Assembly (NCBI GenBank): GCA_016490735.1
Contig: JAEMWC010001443.1
Location: forward strand, 10,001 to 74,000
From: Pachyseris speciosa
Lineage: Eukaryota > Cnidaria > Anthozoa > Scleractinia > Pachyseridae
Reading direction: 5' to 3'
Length of the DNA: 64,000 bases
Below, one piece after another: positions 1 through 12,540 of this stretch. Below the pieces are notes generated by a model, which saw only the letters and a program-made list of their open reading frames with translations, was not told the origin of the DNA and ran no database searches. The position numbers and the translations under genes were made by a program. Position 1 is the first letter of the stretch. Each line of letters opens with the position of its first letter.

Positions 1-837
1 CGGGAGCTTCGAGAGACTGGTCCCTGCTTACATAGCGAATTGTAGTCCAGTTAACATGCTTGACATGAAAAGCTGGAAAGTGAAGTGTGGGCATGCGCAG
101 TAATGGTGTTTCCGATGTTATTTTGATTTTCAGCAAATTAGAAGAGATGAGAAGGAACTGGGCCTCGTTGGGGAGAAGAGAAAAAATGGGGACGGGTGAG
201 ATGCGATGGGTGGGATGCGATGGGTGGGACAGCCTATTACGCCCAGGATGAAATTTCAGCCCGAGCTGAATTGAGACAAAACAGCAAACAGATGACGTCA
301 AAATGTGATAGGAGGGAGGTAGAGGTAACCCAATTTAAAGAAATCATAATTACCATGAATTCCTGGAAAAAGTAGAGAAAATCGGGAATGCTGTTTGGTG
401 CACGTTGATCTTTTTGTTTACGGATAAGATGGGAATTATGCTGTTCTTGGAAGTCATCAAGCTCTTTTTGAAGAAGTGGTAAAAAGACGTGAAGAAAGCA
501 ATGTCTGAATTAAATGAGCACTTCAGATTATCACAGACATATATTGTTAACAAAACTGAAATTTTAGACTGATAGAAGCCCACTCCTGGATATTGCAGGA
601 GCTCAAATCCAATGGGCACTTTGCAGGATGCCATGTTGGGACGGAAACAGCCATTGGGTCAAGACAAACAAAGAAAATTACCATACACCTTATTCCAAAA
701 TGACGACCAATTTATTCTTTTGTTTGCATGTTAATTAGCCCTGTGCCTCATTTTCACTTCAAAATTCTTTTGTATTTTATACATGTTGACAAGGCAAAGA
801 GGGCTAATTAACAGCACTCATTTGCATCTGGAACTTT
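1..837. other. Non-coding, no recognised feature
   Basis: No convincing gene or transposon end is visible. A short duplicated motif (GATGCGATGGGTGGGA, twice) lies around 200-230. Short open frames on the minus strand lack any recognisable motif or splice context. Confidence 0.4.
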
Positions 838-1235
838 AAAGATCTCTTTTTAACAGAACCAGCAGAATATGGAATGCTCTTGGTGCAGACCTTAGTCTAT
901 CTGTTGCTTGCTCCTTAAGCTCTTTTACAGCTGCCCTTTACAGTTACTATAAACAAGCTCTTGTCGCGTCCTAAACCTCTGATCACCCTCGCTCTTTTAA
1001 ATCTGTTTGCTTTCCCTGTAACATTGCCCTTAATTTAGGACGGAACGTTACCTGCTGTTTTTAGATATTATTGTAGTTTTCTATAGTTCTTAGTGATCAG
1101 TGTTATGGGCCCGCAGTAATTGGAGCTCGCTGTTGCGGTGTGCCCACCTGTACTCCTGTATCTATACGTTCATTTCTTTTTTGGTGTCACTTATCTTTTT
1201 GTTTGGCGAAGCTTACAAAATAAAATCTTTCATAA
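838..1235 (+). mobile_element. 3' end of a non-LTR retrotransposon (LINE fragment)
   Basis: Plus-strand translation from about 845 gives a run with RTSRIWNALGADL followed by SLSSFTAALYSYY, then, after a stop and a frame change, DHPRSFKSVCFPCN. This order (R-x-x-R-x-W-N-x-L, then S-F-x-x-x-L, then a C-x-x-C end) is the usual extreme C-terminus of APE-type LINE ORF2 proteins downstream of the reverse transcriptase. It is followed by about 150 bp of 3' UTR-like sequence ending near the AATAAAATC stretch at about 1,220. Only this terminal piece remains, so it is a 5'-truncated dead copy. The family is inferred from pattern; no RT core is present to assign a clade. Confidence 0.6.
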
Positions 1236-3041
1236 AGTCATTATAACATTTTAAAAGCCGGGTGGCAACAACATATCATGTCAGGTAACACAAACATAAA
1301 CAGACACTGTTTAATTTGGAATAAGTGTGTGTGTGTGTAACATAACTTAAGAATACATTGTAATTATATCTTACATATACCATATTAAATAGATACCTAG
1401 GAAATTCGACAAACCCTGCAATGCCCCTGGTAGTGTGGCGAAACTTTTTCCCCATCTTTTGTGCAGTTGCTTGTGTTTGGACGTCCTGGATGGATAAAGA
1501 GCATACTCAGTGGTTTATCTATCGACAGTGCAAAAGAAAACTTTGATTCCCGTTTTCAACTCCTAGCATCATCCCAACCCGAGGGGTGGAGGGGAAGTTG
1601 TGGCTTTTAATGACTTTCAAATTGCGGTGTGAATATCATTACACAGTTTCATTTGGTTATTTAGTTTGGAATAAAGACATCTTTGGAAAATATAGTTTTC
1701 AATGTTTTCTATGGGAGACATTTGCACCCTTAAACTATATCTTTGAAATTTTGTACAAGTAAGTTCACTCGAAAATCGGTCAGGCGGCATTTCACATATG
1801 GAAAAAGAGAATGACAAACGCCCTACAACTTAGGGCCATGGTGATTAAGCTGGGTATCAACAAAGCCAAACCACTTTTCCTGTGAAAAAATGTCAAAGCT
1901 ACAACACTATCCACTCGCATTATATGAGCATAAGAGTACTGTATTGCACCGTAAGTGGATTTTACTGGCTCAAATGCCTACCTTTCTACACAAGTTGTAC
2001 GCATTGCCAGGCACTTCAGGTTTGTAAAATTTGGCAACCCATCCATTGGAGGCCACCACGGCAAATTGCGTCGGAAAATTTCAAATAATAGCCTTATGAC
2101 ATTCTCTCATGTCCCCACTACCAATATGCTCCTTTATTGCGATGCCAATCTCGTGTGCGGCAATGTACCGTTCTCCCTTTAAAGAGACTTTATCCAAGCG
2201 GAAGGATTGCATCACAAACGCATCTACCACACAAAGAATAGAGCCATGTGAGTTTCATTCACCAAAATACTAAACATCAGTACATTATTACATCTGGGTG
2301 AACACATATGGGCAACAACTCAGCGAAAGAGAAACCGGCTGTATGTTTTGTTAGCAATATATCAACACGCTACGCCAACAAACTATAAAAGTAAAACCCA
2401 CCGGTCGAGATTTCCACATCTTTGCCACACCAGTCCATCTGTGCCAAGGCATTTCTGGGCATGTGAGATTTAAGGTACAATTCTATAAATCAGGACAAAA
2501 TCTCTAATTATGAATTGCATTCAAGTTTGAAAAACATACAAATTAGCCTGAAATGCATCGGGTGGAGCCTCTCTGAATCAAAAAACTTCATTGTTAAATT
2601 TAAACAGGTTGTCAAAAAAGAAAAACCGTTAACACTGATAATCAAACATACCTGTGCATACATAGACTACCCCTGGACGTTTTCTATTTAATTTCTTTTC
2701 TTTTCCCACACCCTCCCCCACCCTCTCTGGTTGGCTCTCGTTCAATTCCCAGTTTATTTTTTTATTTTGCTTTAGCGCCACAACGATCTTATGAAAAAAT
2801 ATAAGATGTGTGAACAGAACTTTTGGTGAATTCTGGCAAAGACAGACCTAGCAGGTCACTCTATATGTCATATGCCGATCTTTAATATGGAACGAAGCTG
2901 GAAACAGGATCATTTAATTGCTTTGATGAATGACATGAAACGCTGCTCTATAAGGCAAAAAACGGAACTTTTAATGAACATTACATGAAATTTTCTACTA
3001 AAATTGGTCACGTAGAGTGGTTATTGTTAAGCAATTCCTAC
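1236..3041. other. Intergenic or intronic sequence, nothing recognised
   Basis: Only short open frames without motifs. It could be intron or downstream sequence of the candidate minus-strand host gene that starts at higher coordinates. No repeat family is recognised. Confidence 0.35.
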
Positions 3042-4524
3042 CTTGTTCAAAGGTGCCCGGGAATGTGACGTCAAAGATGATTCCTGTGATCAACAAGCAG
3101 CCAAGACTGAATTAATTGAAAGTTGGCGATACTGGCAACAGACGAGCTCAGTACTAGCTTGAGGTCACTTACTTGCTTTCAAAGTTTGCATTAGAAAGAC
3201 TGTGAGAAAGCACAGTGTGCCATTTTCAAAGTTATCACATGTCTAAAACTTGAGAGCTAAAGTGAACTACGTTTACTTGGTCACATTCTGTTCTCGTAGA
3301 TATAGATCAACAGAAACCATAAAAAAATTGTTACCTCCACAGTAGCTTTGCTGTTATCATTAAAGGTAAATTCTGAAACAGTGCTGACTCTCTGCAAGGA
3401 AGATGAATTGAATGGTTGATGATATAAAATTGTAAACGACTGGCTTATCGAGTAAACAACTGATATCAACTACGTTGAATGTTCTGCACCAAGACGGCTT
3501 GCTTGTCAAGTAATTAAAATACAACAATTATTCTACTTGCTGGATATGAGGTGATTGTTGGATCAATTTTTATTAAATTACATTGGATATCCTCTCATGG
3601 AATAATGGTTAAACTGATGTCTATCAATGCATACCTTTTCTACACAAAACATGAAAGCAGTTTTGTTCGCCACGTATGCATCTTCAGTGCAGATGGCGCT
3701 ACTGGCAATTATTGTCAATTTATTTTTCCATGAAAATTTCTGGAATTCAGCATCGGTCTCAATTTGATGTAAGGCCTTCGCGAATGTCCGTTCAAGACCG
3801 TCTATAGTTTTGTGTGAGCTACCTAGGAGCAAGAAACGATAAACAATTAAACAAAAGCAAATGTCATTAGATGAACTAAAAAGTGAAGGGTGGAGGAAGG
3901 AAGGAAGGAAGGAAGGAAGGAAGGGAGAGAGGGAGGGAGGGAGCGAGGAATGAAGGAACGAACGATTGAAGGAGAAGGGAAATGCACATATGCTAACTCA
4001 TTCAAAGGCTTATTACTTTCTGCGTGAATTTTTAGATTTGACTGTTGAAACGCCTGATACATTTTTTGTAGTACATCGCCCTTTAGTGCATACAATTAAA
4101 GCAACTATATATACGTAGCGTAACCGTTGGAAAGGGATCTACTAACTGCTTTCTTTTCCCCAGTTGCCCTGAAGATGACTTTTCCTGTATTCTTCCTTAC
4201 AGCCTCACATGGAGAAACTGATAGTGTCTGCACCTAAAAAAAGGCAAAAATGGTCACGTTTTGATGTACACCAATCGGTGAAACAATCTCTGAGTCGGTA
4301 ATAAACCCACAAAATCTAATTCACACACATTTACTTTTCACATAGAGTACCTGTTGCAACTGGTCTTTGGCAGGCTGTTGGCAGAGGTATTGCTGTCTTT
4401 TCTGTTAAACAGCTTTTTCAGTTTGTCAAAGTCTTCACGGCACACCAAAAATTTATGGCCCTCATGCTCCGCACTTTGGCCATAAATCAACAGGAAAGAA
4501 CTTGGTCCGTAACTTACGTAGGGC
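3042..4524 (-). CDS. Candidate multi-exon host gene (partial, unrecognised product)
   Basis: Minus-strand coding blocks bounded by GT/AG signals occur at about 4,147-4,233 (87 nt), 4,017-4,080 (64 nt), 3,635-3,822 (188 nt), 3,335-3,391 (57 nt) and 3,042-3,083 (42 nt). Their phases agree (0-0, 0-1, 1-0, 0-0, 0-0), so all five join without a stop into about 146 codons. Good signals include TTCCTTGCAG/AGAGTC with GAG/GTAACA around the 57-nt block, and GATCACAG/GAATC with AAG/GTAGGA around the 42-nt block. A further coding-looking block, about 4,351-4,524 (contains FLLIYGQSAEHEGHKFLVC), lies upstream. Its CAACAG/GTACTC donor is in phase 2, which does not fit the next block directly, so an exon or different acceptor is missing. 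I recognise no domain. Splicing is predicted by eye only; short introns (one of 66 nt) and one weak acceptor at 4,081 lower confidence. Confidence 0.42.
3896..3952. repeat. (GGAA)n / (GGGA)n microsatellite
   Basis: Purine tract of GGAA tetramers grading into GGGA, in the intron between two predicted exons of the minus-strand gene. It creates a spurious proline/serine-rich open frame on the other strand. Confidence 0.9.
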
Positions 4525-7500
4525 CTCGAATTCAGTTAGTAAGACGTATTGATTTACTCGTGACTGGATGAAAAAGTGGTGCGAGCTCCTTTTGTTGAAC
4601 AGAGTTGTCAAAAAATGTCAATTAGGGATGAGGCACTTATTCCAAGACGGCATTTCTCAAGGTAAATACAGAAGTGCAAGTCATATAATAAAATGTTAGG
4701 GACTGAGGATAGTTAGCTAACTTAGACTGCAAGCTTCCAGGGGGGGGGGGGGGGGGGGGGCAGTTACTTGGGTAAATTTTTGCCGAGTATGTGCTGCTGG
4801 CCTCTCAGAACCCCTACCCCATTATAGTTTATTCTGTGGCCAAATATAGACCCCATCTTAGTCACTTTTGGTAAAATGTAATTTTCGTCATTCCAACTTT
4901 CTAAAATGAATTGATACATTTGTTAATGCAGAACACTTTACTTTTCACCTACAGTACAAACATTCTGGAACATTTCCCCAAATTCCCGAAAATGTGCAAC
5001 CCCATTCTAGTAACTCTATTGGAAATGCAACCCCATTATAGTCAATCCCTTGGTGAAAATGTGACCCCATCCAGCGGCACATCCCCATTAGCCTATAACT
5101 AGGAAGTGCCCCCTCCCCAGGCGCAAGCTTGACAATTGATAAAGAGGAATCAAAGGCAGCCCAGGTGTGGTATGTGAGACATTGGGTAATTTACGGATTT
5201 GAAGCTGTAGATTTTGGTATATATATCTACATTATGTCGAAATAAAATGGTATTTATGATTATTGTATGGTTTCTTCAAGGGTCTTGTGCAGTCAAAAGC
5301 CACATTTAGGGGCACTTGAAAATTGCTGAGGAATGAGTCGAGTTGTAGCTGTTGATACAAGCCATGTTAAAGATATTATCGCCGGACTGTTTTGCCGAGG
5401 ACAAACAGAAAATAATACAAAACAAAGGATTCTCATCTTTACTCCAGTGTCCCTTGGAGTGTCCTGGCTGGTTTAAACGCCATTTTGCCGATTTCTTTCA
5501 CCCTAAGTACTGTCCACCATAAAAGTTTAGTGGGAATCAAAGCGCTTTCATACGTGGTGCTTCTAATCACATGTACGTATTCTGGATAACTGGCAGCCGC
5601 TGTCGTCTGATCACTTACACTGACTGACAAATATTTGATATGACGCGTTCCAGCCCTTGTTAGCGGAAGCTGTGTCTTTTTAGTATCGTTGAGTGAGTAA
5701 AAAGACTGATATACATGGAAAGATTAAAGAGGAAAAGGACGTTTTGCCTAGAGATATTTGCGCACAATGTAGTGGAGACACCAAGAATGCGTTCCTATGT
5801 ACAGGATCGTAAGGAATCCTGAGGAATGAGTTAACTCGTACACTGCTATTATACATGCTGACATAATAAATATCAGTCTTCTGATCTCCATCACGGAAAT
5901 TCCTAGCATATAATGGATGGGGTTATTCAACAATGCTTGAAAAGTAGCAACCCTGCAATCCCAAACCCAAATGGGAATAGAGGAGATGAATTCAGTGGAG
6001 GGAGAGCCATAGATGTTATGGAATTGATGAGTTGGAATTTATGAACGGCTTAAAGAGTGAGATACACCAAATAAGCATCACTCTTCCGATTACCTTACGC
6101 TTTGAAGAAAGCCGGCAGGGTGCACCCCCTCAATGAAAACTGTGAGAGGAAAACTGGGAAGAATAGAGATCTATAGTGGCAATCAAAGCCTTTATAAAAG
6201 CGTTATAATGGTGAACTAAAATATGTGTGTGTACCCCTTTGGAAGTGGTGACAAATAAGGAGAACAAAGTGGCAAAGCAATTACACAAGTTGTAGCTGGA
6301 CTACTCGCGAAGTACTATGACAGGGCACAGTCAGTACCCGGCTATAGAAGGTAGTGGGATGCCTAACACGTGTTATCAAAACTAAAGCGTCTTGCAAGCT
6401 CATGCATTAAAAGTCTTTCCCGAACATCAGATAGCAAGTCTGGGAAGTGACAATCTTGGATAGGTTGTAAGGAACTATATTTATTTAAAATCCACAAGAA
6501 AGAAATGAAAGCCACCAAAATAGGTGCTCGCGCACATAGGAACAAACTATTGAATCATACATTTTTCCATACGAAAATAATTTGTCCGCCCTTGGTAAAT
6601 AACATTATTTCGGCTCTCTGTTTTAATTTTGTCACTGTATTCCACTTTATCCATGTCTAACTGCAATTTTCCTGTGATAATCGGCTATAAACCACTGCAA
6701 TGTGTATATATTATATTCACTTGGGATCATGGGCTCCTGGTTGAATAAAGTACCCAAATTTATCACCTCCATTATCGAATTTTTGACTCATTCATGCGCT
6801 TGCACAATGAATGAGTTGTTTTGAGTATGACAGATAGTGTTAGAAAAAACCTGCATGTGATAAAGTCACTAATTGGACGGTGCCGCGTCAAAAAGCCCAA
6901 GGTCGTCGTTTCGCCCTGATGGTTGTCGCAGAAATGGCATTATTAGGTACGAAGAGCATTATGGTCGACGACGTTAATATGAACTGACCACAAGACAATA
7001 AATAGTACAGTCAAAAGAAAAATACTTATACATAGTTACGGGGATCTTTATTTGGTAGTCTTAGAACAGAAATATTGAAAAGGAATTTTGACCGTTAATT
7101 CAGTGATCGTTATTGTAAATGACATACAGCTCGGTTCAATTACAAACACATTCAAGATATTAATAAACGCATCTCTTCCCATTTTGTTGATAGTCTGGTC
7201 ACAATCAACTTTTTCGTAGCAAAAACATACTAATTTGCAATGATTCTTAATGGCTAATCACTCAATGTTTGTGACTTCAATGCATCATGTTGCCCTGTTT
7301 TGTTAAAACTGGTCCATGATCTAATCCATGTATTTCAATGTGGATAGTTTGTTGGGGCTTTATCATTTTTATTCCTGATGGCTGAGCCATAGTAAAAAAA
7401 CTGGGCAAAAACTTGTGATATGCTTGCTAATCAAAAAGCCATGAAAGCTAGTATTGTAGTCCATCCATTAGCAGTTAACACTATCTAAGTTCGCTAACAG

Positions 7501-8159
7501 AATTCGAAATTCAGGAGAACACAACAAGCTATTAGAATTCACCTGGAAACGGCAAAATTACCGACAGTAACACATCGCCCGAATTTATTCACACTAAACA
7601 CAATTCGGGGTGTGGTCCATGACCATATCTACACCTTCAGTATTGGGAGGAGAAGGAGATTTGACAGAACTTACAATATAAATAATTTCAAACATTGTCC
7701 AGGAATAATTTGACCCTTGCTTTTCTCCAAGACAACTCCTGATTCATCTGCTATCGTGGATCGACTCTATTTTTGCGAGTACGAACTGCTAACTCAGGTC
7801 TAGGAATATCCTACCTAAGCAGACAGTGTGCCAACATTTTGGTCTGTTCAATAATTTCTTAAGAATAGGTAGACTAAATCACCGTGAATAAAGGGCTATA
7901 AATATAAGGAAAATGTGGGTATAAACCAACCTCGATCCCGTCCGTGTTCGTCACACATCCTGGCAATGCACTATATCTTAACTTGAGCGTAGCTTGCACG
8001 TGGTGAACTTGGTACCGAGAGAGGTAAACTTCTCTTGTTGATTGCTCTCAATTGACTTAAGATTAGACACATGCAAGGTGTGAAAACAAAGGCGATTGTA
8101 GGTAACACCTTCATAACGTCTCATATATCAGAAATATGACAATTTTCAATTGTAATTTA
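4525..8159. other. Intergenic sequence, mostly unrecognised
   Basis: The only stretch that looks faintly coding is the minus strand at about 5,436-5,710, an open frame of roughly 90 codons ending in a stop at 5,439 without recognisable motifs. No transposon ends or RNA genes were recognised. Confidence 0.3.
4741..4760. repeat. Poly-G tract (20 nt)
   Basis: Uninterrupted run of about 20 G. Length may be unreliable in assembly. Confidence 0.9.
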
Positions 8160-8965
8160 ATTTGCCCTAAATGACACTTTTTGGAGTATGAAAAACAGCA
8201 TCAGGTATGTTTATTTAATCCTACCATTTTTTTTCTTGATCCCGCAAAAAAAGTTCACTGAGGAAGAAATTTGTCCTCTGGCCTCGGCCATCACTCGCTT
8301 GGGCATCGTCATCTCTGTTGATAGCTGAGTTAATCTTTTGTCCCACGACTGAGTCACAAAGATGTGGATTGCGACGTTTCGACCGCTATACTGCTGGTCT
8401 TCATCAGGCGATGGAGTCAACTGGCTGCATGTGAGTATAAGAAGCACCATGGCTGGTGGTGATTGGTGCGTTTCGATCCTCGCTTAGGCTGTTGTCGATT
8501 GGAGGATTTTGATCCTTGTCATTCAGACTAGAATTTGTTCCCTCAGTGTCCGCTTTGGTGCTGTTTGATCGTGGGCATCCATGCTTTAGGAATTTCAGTT
8601 CCACTGTGCCTGTTGATGTTGTTAGGGTGAAGTCTTATGTGAATAGCCTCTTCAACCTTAAGGGTGTACCAATTCAAAGGTGACAGACCGCAAACAATTG
8701 TTGCTTCTAAAAATATCTGCATGTAATAACTGTTCATCAGTAGGATACCTAAAATGTGTACAATTGCACAACTGGTTTCGGTTCCATCAAATCCTAATGT
8801 TGGTCTCGGTCAATAAATTTAACCTCGTCCCAGAGTGGGTAATGTCCGGTCGCGTTGCTATGTTCTGAAACGGCGGAGGATTGGGTTCATGAAAACAAGA
8901 TTGACGCTACCAACGAGAAGCACGTTTTTATTTTGGAAATATCATAGAGTTCTCCATAAACCAAT
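8160..8965 (-). mobile_element. Penelope-like element fragment (GIY-YIG end and 3' repeat)
   Basis: On the minus strand, frame fragments between about 8,740 and 8,540 read VEEAIHIRLHPNNINR followed by GTEIPKAW. This is the characteristic tail of the GIY-YIG endonuclease in Penelope-like retroelements (E-A-I-x-I-R ... N-R-x-S/H-G). Immediately downstream (8,330-8,420) is the sequence GACGTTTCGACCGCTATACT with CTTCATCAGGCGATGG, a type of motif that follows the coding end of such elements. The reverse transcriptase is absent and the frame is broken, so this is a truncated, dead copy. Family assignment rests on remembered pattern, not on a search. Confidence 0.65.
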
Positions 8966-9458
8966 CTGGGTTAAAAGAGACCGGGCAAGCCTAGTCGACC
9001 GATAGAAGTTCGTTAATGATGTGTTCAGCAGAGAACAGCGAATGTCTACCTAACGAAAAGGTTTTATTTTAGATGCGCTTTATTATTGGATTTAAGTCAT
9101 CCACTGTCTCTGTTATGAAAAGGAATACATCCACTCTGTTATGTAAAGGAATACATCCACTATTATGACGTCATCAACATTAATGTGAAGCCACAGCAAA
9201 AAAGTGGACTAACTGTGTCATAAATTTAAGTTGTTTGGTGCATAGTTTTCAAACCAGCATGATATTTGTTTTCTTTTGTTCTTTAGTTGAAATGAAGCTC
9301 GGTGAACATGTTTCAACCTCCAATAATAAAACTTTAGCAAAAACAAATACACCACAATGGAAGGTTGATTTAAAAAGCATTCCTTAAAGCAATAAATGAT
9401 GTGCAATGGAATTTTAGGAAAATATAAGCCAACTAAGCTTCTCAATTCTTAATTTACA
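8966..9458. other. Intergenic, nothing recognised
   Basis: AT-rich sequence with a short near-duplicate of GGAATACATCCACT at about 9,121 and 9,151. No gene supported. Confidence 0.35.
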
Positions 9459-10132
9459 GTCGAACCTGTATTAAGCGGCACCATGTTAAGTGGTCACCCT
9501 CTAGTAAGTGAAAAGTCCCACCTTAATTACTGTAATTTTGATTCACGGTCACCCTTTACTAAGTCCCAACGAGCTGTTTTTATTGTCCTGACCTGTATTA
9601 AACAGTCACTTTCTAAAAGGACATCTCTAAAATATAATACCAATACTGACTGTAGGAACTTGGCATTGCTATTTTGTTGGTTCATTTTACACTGTGTTCT
9701 ACTTTGTGATACCATTCTTTTCAGTGCAGGAGATCTTAACTGAGTAAGTTGTTTTTTTTTAGGGCTCTTTAGCATAAACTGTTACAAAATGATGTTTTTG
9801 TGTTTGATGTGTATTTTGTACAGCCTGTATTATTTATATATTGATTTGTCATTTTCACAATATTTATAAATAATACACCTAAGTTAGTGGCGAGGAGACC
9901 TCAGGAAACCACAAGGCATATTAAGTGACCACTAAGCCATAGTACCCTGAGGGTGGCCACTTAACTCATTCTTGTCCGGCTCTGCAATTAACTGGTCGCT
10001 GAAGACCGGTGCTTTGAAACCACAAGGCATATTAAGTGACCACTAAGCCATAGTACCCTGAGGGTGGCCACTTAACTCATTCTTGTCCGGCTCTGCAATT
10101 AACTGGTCGCTGAAGACCGGTGCTTTGAAACC
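9459..10132. repeat. Repeat block with a perfect 111-bp tandem duplication
   Basis: Begins with CAGTCGAACCTGTATTAAGCGG and carries degenerate copies of a TTAAG-GGTCACC motif. Units 9,905-10,015 and 10,016-10,126 appear identical over 111 bp, followed by the first six bases of a third unit. The beginning resembles the end of a DNA transposon, but no matching inverted end or target duplication was found, so the family is not assigned. Confidence 0.7.
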
Positions 10133-10575
10133 TGAAACTTTTCCAATTCCCAGACTATGTTTGAAATGAGCAATTATTATTGCCAAATACTGAGTTTCTT
10201 AGACCTTATCACTCTGTAAACGTATTAAAAATATCGATTTTCCTTGAGTATGACTTTTTATTCTGTTGCAAAACCAAAAAACGTTCTAGGACAACACTGA
10301 AATAATCAACTTTGTTTTGAAGTTTTGCCTCCTGAGAGTGAGTGTGATGCAGACAATGCCATTTTTCTTCGAAATCATTACAAATCCGGGCTTTTTAACA
10401 ATGCGATTAAGTACAGTCATACTGCAGTTCTAACTGATGAGATGAATATTCTAAGTGTTCCTTGTTTTAACTGAATGATTTTTGTCACCCATTAAATTGA
10501 CAATATTGGTTCATGTGTCAGCGTGCATGTATTGTGAGTAAAGCATGCAGGAAGGTGCATAAGAGTCCCTTGTGG
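10133..10575. other. Spacer, nothing recognised
   Basis: No coding potential or repeat end recognised between the 111-bp duplication and the 3' tail of LINE A. Confidence 0.35.
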
Positions 10576-10605
10576 TAGTCGTAGTAGTAGCAGTAGCAGT
10601 AGAAA

Positions 10606-10637
<32 letters not shown>

Positions 10638-11073
10638 CAGTAATAACAATAGTACTTTAATTACAATCATTTGCAAAAATTAAAATAACTAAAAACTGAT
10701 TTACATGATTGTTGAGTGGGAATCAAATGTTTCAAGTGCGCAGTTGATTTCCTTAAACTGCCCACTTGATTTGATCGCCCTAATACGTTCAGGAAGAGAA
10801 TTCCACAGTAAGGCACCGCTATAGCTAAAACTACATTTCAAATAGTTAGTACACGGCTTGGGTAAGTTAAAGTACGGAAAGAATCATGCAGGTCATAGTC
10901 TGTGTCACTCACTGAATAATTCATGCAAGTACACTGGGGCTAACCCATTGAGGGACTTAAACATCATTATAGCTTTATGCTTTCTTCTTCTTAATGATAG
11001 CTGGCTCCATTTCAATGTTTCAAGAAGCAGGCTTGAATTTACCTCGCAGTTGGCTTGCAGAATAACCCTAGCA

Positions 11074-11112
<39 letters not shown>

Positions 11113-11266
11113 GAACTCAACCCATCCCAAACGGGGGCACAGTAATCGAAATGAGGTAGGATTAAAGCGTTATATATTTGTACTGCAGTGGATTGAGAAA
11201 TGAGGGACCTAATGCACCTCAGGGCACCAATTCCGAGGATATCTTTCTGCATAGTTCTCTGACGTG

Positions 11267-11300
<34 letters not shown>

Positions 11301-11887
11301 CCTAATGATTTGGCTTGCTCGACCCTGTTAATTGGCTGGTTATCTAATTGGATATTAAGTTCACTACAATTCTCTGCAAGGAACTTCTGACGAGAACTAA
11401 TCACCATAAACTCAGTTTTCGTGATATTTAGACTAAGCTTATTTGCTTTTAGCCAGCTATAAAGATTGGTAAGTTCAGAATTGGTTGCCAGTTCGAGTTC
11501 GGCAAACGTGCAACCAGGGATGGTGATGTTAGTTTCGTCGGCAAACATTTTTGCGCAGGATATATCGAGGCAATTAGGAAGATCATTAAAATAAATTAGA
11601 AAGAGCAAAGGTCCCAGTATACTTCCCTGGGGAACCCTGCAGGTTAATTTACTTGCACTGGATAATGCTCCATTGACACTGCATTTTTGGGATCTATTAC
11701 ATAAGTAGGACGCAAAAAATCATAAAGCATGTGGATCAACTCCGTAGTTCGCAAGTTTTCGCAAAATTATTTCTGATCGATCGTATCAAAGGCCTTTTTA
11801 AGATCAATAAATAGCACGCCATCCAAGAGACCGTTGTCATAATTGACCAGTTATTCGTTGTCTCAAGCAATGCTGTTAGCGTGCTAT
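10576..11887 (-). mobile_element. LINE A (CR1-type), 3' piece: reverse transcriptase C-half and 3' end
   Basis: Minus-strand frames encode the back half of an APE-type LINE ORF2. It starts with STLTALLETTNN, which continues the reading frame broken off at 16,262, then a region reading LFIDLKKAFDTID-like in shifted frames, QGSILGPLLFLIYFNDLP, and FADETN at the catalytic position where F-A-D-D is expected. The thumb follows (LNITKTEFMVISSRQ, then LGLIIDDRLSWSNHV) and the C-terminal region (YNALILPHFDYCAPVWD). Several frameshifts and the DD-to-DE change show it is dead. The element ends in a CTACTG/CTACTA-type microsatellite (about 10,576-10,605), typical of a LINE 3' tail. Confidence 0.85.
11884..11887. 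repeat. Target-site duplication of LINE B (CTAT), 3' copy
   Basis: CTAT here and at 16,262-16,265 flank LINE B. Removing LINE B and one CTAT restores an uninterrupted reading frame of LINE A through ...GFRSMH/STLTALL. Four bases is short, so the exact boundary is uncertain by a few bases. Confidence 0.6.
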
Positions 11888-12540
11888 TAGTTTAGTTTAG
11901 TTTAGTTTATTATTTTGCTGCACTATTTACAAACATTTCTACATTAAATTACATTACATGGGTAGAGAAATAGGCCAGCAACTAAATTACACAAGTGATA
12001 AAAAGGAAATGTGCGCAGTGACCAAAGTAGCTTAGGCTTTCGAGTTGGTCACTGCCACGGACAATTAATTGGCATGAGCATGTACATAGATAGATATGTA
12101 AAGAATCAAGAAGGTAAAAATGCAATAGGCTATATAAATGATATATAGATTACATAACAAAAAAAACATTTATTAATATTAATTAATAATAAAAAACTAA
12201 CAGGATATGAGAAGACTAACACTTAAGAAACAGATTGAGTATTTAGAAGATATAGTTTGTATTGTTTATAAAAATGGTTGTAAGATAGTTTTTTTAATTC
12301 TAAGGGGATAGATTCCCAGATCTTTGATGCTACAAAAGAAAACGTAGTTGCACCATAATTATTATTTATACTTGGTCTATAAATATTAAAATTTGTCGCA
12401 AATCTGGTATTATAGCTGTGGATCTCAGAAGCTAGTGTAAGAGTTCCAGAAAATATTGCTGGAATGTTAGCGGGGTCACTATTAATTTTGTGTATAAAAA
12501 GAGCTAATTTGAATTTGTAAATGTTCTCGAGTGTGAAGAT

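Noticed and set aside
3847..3990. Proline/serine-rich extension in the frame at 3,847-4,095
   Set aside because: It is the translation of the GGAA microsatellite inside a predicted intron; only 4,017-4,080 looks like an exon.
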